Shown here: positions 59,577 to 64,000 of the stretch, piece after piece
Layout of the letters: each line of letters opens with the position of its first letter
How positions within the stretch are numbered: the stretch's first letter is position 1
NCBI GenBank assembly: GCA_966211305.1
Contig: CBIHPC010000007.1
Location: 17,460-81,459, forward strand
Origin: Niastella sp966211305
Lineage (GTDB): Bacteria; Bacteroidota; Bacteroidia; Chitinophagales; Chitinophagaceae
Length of the DNA stretch: 64,000 nt
Direction of reading: 5' to 3'
Position numbers and translations under genes: made by a program
Notes under the pieces: generated by a model
Told to the model about the DNA's origin: nothing
What the model saw: only the letters and a program-made list of their open reading frames with translations
The model's database searches: none

Positions 59577-62522
59577 ATGACAAAAAAATGTAGCGTCATT
59601 GCTACCGTTACCCTGTTGTTTTTTCTCAACCACTCATTTGCACAAACCTTCAATTATGCAGAAGCTTTACAAAAATCGATGTTCTTTTACGAATGCCAGC
59701 GCTCGGGACAACTTCCTGCCGATAACCGCGTAACCTGGCGCGCCAATTCCGCCATGAACGACGGCAGCGATGTTGGCCACAACCTCACCGGCGGCTGGTA
59801 CGATGCCGGCGACCACGTTAAATTCAATTTCCCTATGGCATTTTCCGCCACTATGCTCGCCTGGGGCGGTATTGATTTTGCAGCCGGGTATAACGCCTCG
59901 GGACAAATGAAATACCTGAAAAGCAACCTGCGTTTTGTAAACGATTATTTTATCAGGTGTCATACCGCGCCCAATGAGTTGTACGGACAATTAGGCAATG
60001 GCGGCACCGATCATGCCTGGTGGGGGTCTGCAGAAGTAATGGCCATGACGCGCCCCGCCTATAAGATCGACGCTGCAAAACCCGGTTCAGACCTCGCTGC
60101 AGAAACCGCCGCCGCCATGGCCGCGGCCAGTATGTTATTCAAAACCGACGATCCTGCCTACAGCACTACCCTGCTCAACCACGCCATCCAGTTATACAAT
60201 TTTGCCGACACATACCGCGGTACATATTCCAGCTCCATCACAGATGCCGCCGGGTATTACAATTCCTTCAGCGGTTACAATGATGAACTGGTATGGGGCG
60301 CCATCTGGCTGTACCGGGCCACCAATGATGCCACCTGGTTAACAAAAGCGGAGAATTACTACGCCAACCTGTCAACCGAACCGCAAAGCACCATCAAGTC
60401 GTTTAAATGGGGCATTGCCTGGGACGATAAATCATATGGCTGTTATGCGCTGCTGGCAAAAATTACCGGTAAAACCCAATACAAGGAAGATATGGAGCGG
60501 CATCTCGATTACTGGACCGATGGCTACAATGGTCAGCGGATCACGTATACACCGGGCGGACTGGCTTTTTTAGATACCTGGGGCGCATTGCGTTATGCTA
60601 TCAACACCGGCTTCCTGGCAAAGTATTATAAGGATGCAGCCACCACAACAGCCAAAGGAACGAAGTATAACAATTTCGCACTGCAACAAATGAACTATGC
60701 ATTGGGCAACAACCCGCGCAACAGCAGCTATGTATGCGGGTTTGGCATTAATCCGCCAACAAAACCGCATCACCGTACTGCACACGGTTGCTGGTCGAAC
60801 AACCTCACCGGCCCGCCAACAGAAAGCAGACATATATTATATGGCGCACTGGTAGGCGGTCCCGGAAACAATGATGCCTATACCGACGATCGCGGCAATT
60901 ACGTGAACAATGAAGTGGCCACCGACTACAACGCCGCTTTCTCCGGTTTGCTCTCCGCACTGGTAGCAGATCATGGCGGAACGCCGCTTGCCAGTTTTCC
61001 GGTTGCCGAAACACCCACAAAGGAATATTTGATAGAGGCCCGGTTGAATGGCAGCGGAAACACCTATACCGAATGGAGTGTTTGGGTGCACAATCATACA
61101 GCCTGGCCGGCACGCATTGCCACCAAACACGTTTTCCGGCTGTTTATCGATATAACGGAAGGACTGGCCGCAGGTTACACCCCTGCCAGCTATGTGGTTT
61201 CAAGCAATAATACAGATGTAACGTTTACGCCACTACAGGCCTGGGATGCAGCGCGCAATATTTATTATACAGAAGTAACGTTCAATCCCGGTATAAAGAT
61301 CTGGCCCGGCGGACAAGGCGAATCCAGAAAGGAATCGCAGATCCGGATTCGCCTTCCCTATGAAGCAAGCGCATCTGCATGGAACCCGGCCAATGACTGG
61401 TCGTCGCAGGGCGTTGACGGAACGTTAAAAGAAGTGACAACCATTCCCCTGTATGTAAACGATGTGCTGGTATACGGAAGTACACCAACACCGGGGGTGG
61501 TAGTACCGGTAACTGGCATTAGTGTTAGTCCGGGCACAGATTCGTTACAGATCAACGAAACATTGCAACTAACCGCCACCGTAACACCTGCCAATGCTAC
61601 CAACAAAAGCGTAACATGGAGTTCGAGTGCACCGGCTATTGCATCGGTAAACAGCACGGGACTTGTTACGGCGCTTGCTCAGGGTTCGGCCACCATCACC
61701 GCGCAAACAGCAGACGGCGGCTTTACCGCTTCCTCTTCCATTATTGTATCGGGTGTAGTGGCGCCGAAACAATATACCATTACTACTGCGGTAACCGGCT
61801 CGGGTGCAATTAATTTAAATCCTTCGGGTGGAACATATTATGAAGGCACAGCCGTAACCCTTACAGCAACACCGGCAAGCGGGTACCAGTTCAGTAACTG
61901 GAGCGGTGGTATAACAGGCACAACCAACCCGGTTACAGTAACGCTGAATGCAAATCTTTCCGTAACGGCGAACTTCACTCAAACCCAGAACGATTGTACC
62001 AATCCGGTAACGGCATCGCTTCCATTTGCAAAAGATGGCGCCGGTGAATTCTGTTATGTTATTTCCGGGAATATCTCTTATGTAAATTCATGGAACATGA
62101 GCATGGTGCAGATCAATGGCGTTGATTATACCAACAAATGGTCGAACAGCATGCCGGCAAGGGTGAACGGCAATTATTATGTTCGCTATGTGGGGCAGTA
62201 TGGCTGGTCGCACTTTGAAGCGGCCGGTACCAATTCACTGGCCGGCCGGCTTATTCAGGAAAACCTGGCGGAAGAAAAAGGCGGCGCAATCGTATATCCT
62301 AATCCTGTTACCCGGCGCAGCTTTACGGTTCGGGTGAATGACCCGGCCATCAGGAATGTAACGGTAACAGTTACCGATCTGTTTGGAAAGATCGTGTTCA
62401 GAAAAGAAACAACGGTAAATACACCACTGCAAATTAGTAGTAATATTGCTACAGGTATTTATAATGCAACTATAGCCACAAGGGATAAAAAGATAACGAG
62501 TACCAAACTGATAATAAAATAA
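59577..62522 (+). CDS. Multidomain GH9 cellulase with CBM3c, Ig-like domains and T9SS tail
   Basis: 981 residues, signal peptide ending NHSFAQ. GH9 catalytic domain about 24-465 with Asp76/Asp79 (GGWYDAGDHVKF) and general acid Glu446 (NEVATDYNAAF). About 480-631: CBM3c (YLIEARLNGSG, YTEWSVWVHNH), giving the theme-B layout of processive endoglucanases. About 643-720: BIG2 Ig-like. About 730-802: bacterial InlB-like repeat (GSGAINLNPSGGTYYEGT). About 803-890: an unassigned domain with a Cys pair (NDCTNP, EFCYVI) and many Trp/Tyr. About 900-981: T9SS sorting domain ending TSTKLIIK. It cuts cellulose at the surface or in the medium. Confidence 0.93.
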   Translation: MTKKCSVIATVTLLFFLNHSFAQTFNYAEALQKSMFFYECQRSGQLPADNRVTWRANSAMNDGSDVGHNLTGGWYDAGDHVKFNFPMAFSATMLAWGGIDFAAGYNASGQMKYLKSNLRFVNDYFIRCHTAPNELYGQLGNGGTDHAWWGSAEVMAMTRPAYKIDAAKPGSDLAAETAAAMAAASMLFKTDDPAYSTTLLNHAIQLYNFADTYRGTYSSSITDAAGYYNSFSGYNDELVWGAIWLYRATNDATWLTKAENYYANLSTEPQSTIKSFKWGIAWDDKSYGCYALLAKITGKTQYKEDMERHLDYWTDGYNGQRITYTPGGLAFLDTWGALRYAINTGFLAKYYKDAATTTAKGTKYNNFALQQMNYALGNNPRNSSYVCGFGINPPTKPHHRTAHGCWSNNLTGPPTESRHILYGALVGGPGNNDAYTDDRGNYVNNEVATDYNAAFSGLLSALVADHGGTPLASFPVAETPTKEYLIEARLNGSGNTYTEWSVWVHNHTAWPARIATKHVFRLFIDITEGLAAGYTPASYVVSSNNTDVTFTPLQAWDAARNIYYTEVTFNPGIKIWPGGQGESRKESQIRIRLPYEASASAWNPANDWSSQGVDGTLKEVTTIPLYVNDVLVYGSTPTPGVVVPVTGISVSPGTDSLQINETLQLTATVTPANATNKSVTWSSSAPAIASVNSTGLVTALAQGSATITAQTADGGFTASSSIIVSGVVAPKQYTITTAVTGSGAINLNPSGGTYYEGTAVTLTATPASGYQFSNWSGGITGTTNPVTVTLNANLSVTANFTQTQNDCTNPVTASLPFAKDGAGEFCYVISGNISYVNSWNMSMVQINGVDYTNKWSNSMPARVNGNYYVRYVGQYGWSHFEAAGTNSLAGRLIQENLAEEKGGAIVYPNPVTRRSFTVRVNDPAIRNVTVTVTDLFGKIVFRKETTVNTPLQISSNIATGIYNATIATRDKKITSTKLIIK

Positions 62523-62533
62523 TAAAAACAGGC

Positions 62534-62562
62534 AGCCCCCGGTTGAACCGGGGGCTTTTTTT
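62534..62562 (+). terminator. Strong rho-independent terminator
   Basis: AGCCCCCGG pairs with CCGGGGGCT, followed by seven T, 11 bases after the GH9 stop. A 16-base imperfect direct repeat (TATAACATCCGG) follows at 62561-62588. Confidence 0.85.
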
Positions 62563-62671
62563 ATAACATCCGGTTTTATAACATCCGGCTTACCACGCTT
62601 ACAGGCAATTTGCTGTTTTTCCTTAACTTACCACCACTTTTACAGCAATTCAGTTAACCCAACATACCATT

Positions 62672-63787
62672 ATGAAACGAATGCTTGCGATAGCCTTATT
62701 ACTGGCCGGTTCATTAAACGCTATGGCACAGGCGACGCTTCCCGACTGGGCGTTTGGGCCATTTGTGAGGCCGGCAAATGCCAACCCGGTGCTTTCGCCC
62801 AATGCCAACAGCGTTTTCAACGATCCCATGAGCAAAACAAAGGTTGCGTGGGAAGCCAACGATGTTTTTAACCCGGCTGCCACCATAAAAGACAACAAAA
62901 TTTATGTGCTCTACCGTGCAGAAGACAAATCAGGCAAAGGCATCGGCGAACGAACATCCCGGTTGGGCATTGCTGAAAGCAGCGACGGCATCAACATGAA
63001 ACGCCGGTCAACGCCCGTGTTTTATCCCGCCAACGATAACCAGAAGGAATTTGAATGGCCGGGTGGTTGCGAAGACCCGCGTATTGCCGTAACGGAAGAT
63101 GGCACTTATGTAATGTTGTATACACAATGGAATAAAAAAGTTCCCCGGCTGGCAGTTGCCACATCGAAAAACCTCACGAGCTGGACAAAACATGGACCTG
63201 CATTTTATAAAGCTTACCAGGGCAGGTTCAAAGATATGGCCAGTAAGTCGGCCTCCATTGTAACCAAACTGGTGAACGGCCGCCAGGTGATCGCCCGGCT
63301 AAACGGCAAATACCTGATGTATTGGGGCGAAAGGTTCATGAACATTGCCACCTCCGACGACCTGGTAAACTGGGAACCCATGCTCGATGAGAAAGACGAA
63401 CTGAAGGCTGTTGTTCGCACCCGGCCGAATTATTTCGACAGCGACCTTACCGAATGCGGCCCGCCGGCAATTATTACCGATAAAGGAATACTGGTTTTAT
63501 ATAATGGGAAGAACAAACCGCACGAAGGCCGCGATACTTCCTATACCGCCAATACCTATGCCGCCGGACAGGTTTTATTCGATGTGAATGATCCCACAAA
63601 AGTTATTGGCAGGCTCGATAAACCATTTTTTGTACCAACGGAACCCTTTGAAAAAAGCGGGCAATACCCCGCAGGAACCGTATTTGTGGAAGGCCTTGTA
63701 TATTATAAAAATAAATGGTTCCTGTATTATGGCTGCGCCGACAGCCGGGTAGCTGTGGCTATTTTTGATCCGGCAGTTGCCAGATAA
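62672..63787 (+). CDS. Secreted GH130-family glycoside phosphorylase/hydrolase
   Basis: 371 residues, signal peptide ending AMAQA. The five-bladed propeller has VFNPAATIKDNKIYVLYRAED, WPGGCEDPRIAV (active-site loop), TECGPPAI and the ending YYGCADSRVAVA. Family 130 acts on beta-1,4-mannosides, many members phosphorolytically. Signal-peptide-bearing members are usually periplasmic hydrolases of mannosides or mannosyl-GlcNAc, since phosphate-dependent chemistry is less likely outside the cytoplasm; that choice is inferred. It follows the GH9 cellulase, suggesting cooperation on plant cell-wall glycans, though a strong terminator separates the two. Confidence 0.87.
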   Translation: MKRMLAIALLLAGSLNAMAQATLPDWAFGPFVRPANANPVLSPNANSVFNDPMSKTKVAWEANDVFNPAATIKDNKIYVLYRAEDKSGKGIGERTSRLGIAESSDGINMKRRSTPVFYPANDNQKEFEWPGGCEDPRIAVTEDGTYVMLYTQWNKKVPRLAVATSKNLTSWTKHGPAFYKAYQGRFKDMASKSASIVTKLVNGRQVIARLNGKYLMYWGERFMNIATSDDLVNWEPMLDEKDELKAVVRTRPNYFDSDLTECGPPAIITDKGILVLYNGKNKPHEGRDTSYTANTYAAGQVLFDVNDPTKVIGRLDKPFFVPTEPFEKSGQYPAGTVFVEGLVYYKNKWFLYYGCADSRVAVAIFDPAVAR

Positions 63788-64000
63788 GTCTGGTTTCCTG
63801 ATCTCCATCATTCAAAATTATGATCTTGAATATTCCATACTTAAATATTGTTTGACACCGATCAAGAATATGAAATAATGAGTGTTAAATCACCGATTAA
63901 CTGAAGAATAAAACAACACATGTGATATTTTATTATATCTTCAATAAGCAATTTAATATCCTCCGTTTGAAGCTGCGTATATACTAACGTCTGTGCTCAC
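63788..64000. other. Right edge, no gene seen
   Basis: About 210 AT-rich bases after the GH130 stop. No open frame, hairpin or repeat that I can support. Confidence 0.4.

Noticed and set aside
1..64000. tRNA, rRNA, CRISPR, integrase, transposase or phage genes
   Set aside because: Looked for by eye in gaps and products; none could be supported.

Overview
The window looks like chromosomal DNA of a free-living, polymer-degrading member of the Bacteroidota, most likely family Chitinophagaceae (Chitinophaga/Niastella type). The signs are SusC/SusD and other TonB-dependent receptors, C-terminal type IX secretion (T9SS) sorting domains, lipoproteins with a Cys-Lys-Lys start, DUF4249 and DUF4230 proteins, few Shine-Dalgarno sites, TAnnTTTG-like promoter elements, and many glycoside hydrolases. 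The species is inferred from gene content only. I saw no rRNA, tRNA, CRISPR, prophage or insertion sequence.

Layout. 1-7.0 kb: a T9SS beta-propeller protein cut by the left edge, a decayed copy of one of its repeats, a small membrane protein, an AraC regulator, an outer-membrane barrel plus DM13 lipoprotein pair, and an ECF sigma factor with a membrane partner. 7.0-14.7 kb: a DUF1826-like gene, a HAD phosphatase and a DeoR regulator that share a striking operator array, then SDR/AraC/methyltransferase genes, the pseudouridine synthase RluF, and a divergent SDR/HxlR pair. 14.8-21.3 kb: a TonB receptor-DUF4249-LytS-LytR operon, then DUF4230 and an unknown membrane protein. 21.4-25.5 kb: two paralogous alpha/beta hydrolases facing each other, a LysR regulator and a YncE-like propeller. 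25.6-37.4 kb: a GH9 enzyme, two Tat-type Gfo/Idh/MocA oxidoreductases, a heme-type TonB receptor, a large T9SS BNR-repeat protein and a porin. 37.6-40.3 kb: a KAS III-like enzyme and a class V aminotransferase.

40.5-47.1 kb holds the most interesting unit: a tightly coupled four-gene operon of heme oxygenase, a bacteriophytochrome that is only the PAS-GAF-PHY light sensor with no kinase, a 1377-residue CheB-CheR-PAS-histidine kinase, and a single-domain response regulator. The first gene makes the biliverdin chromophore, the second senses red/far-red light, and the kinase missing from the photoreceptor appears to be supplied in trans by the third gene, which signals to the fourth.

47.3-54.0 kb: a SusC/SusD pair with a secreted alkaline-phosphatase-fold phosphodiesterase and a divergent TetR regulator with a likely operator. 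54.0-64.0 kb: a GH18 chitinase, a siderophore-interacting flavoprotein with an AraC regulator, two methyltransferases (one is Pcm), a multidomain T9SS GH9-CBM3c cellulase and a secreted GH130 enzyme. The glycoside hydrolases, SusC/D and T9SS cargo fit a soil organism living on cellulose, mannan and chitin.
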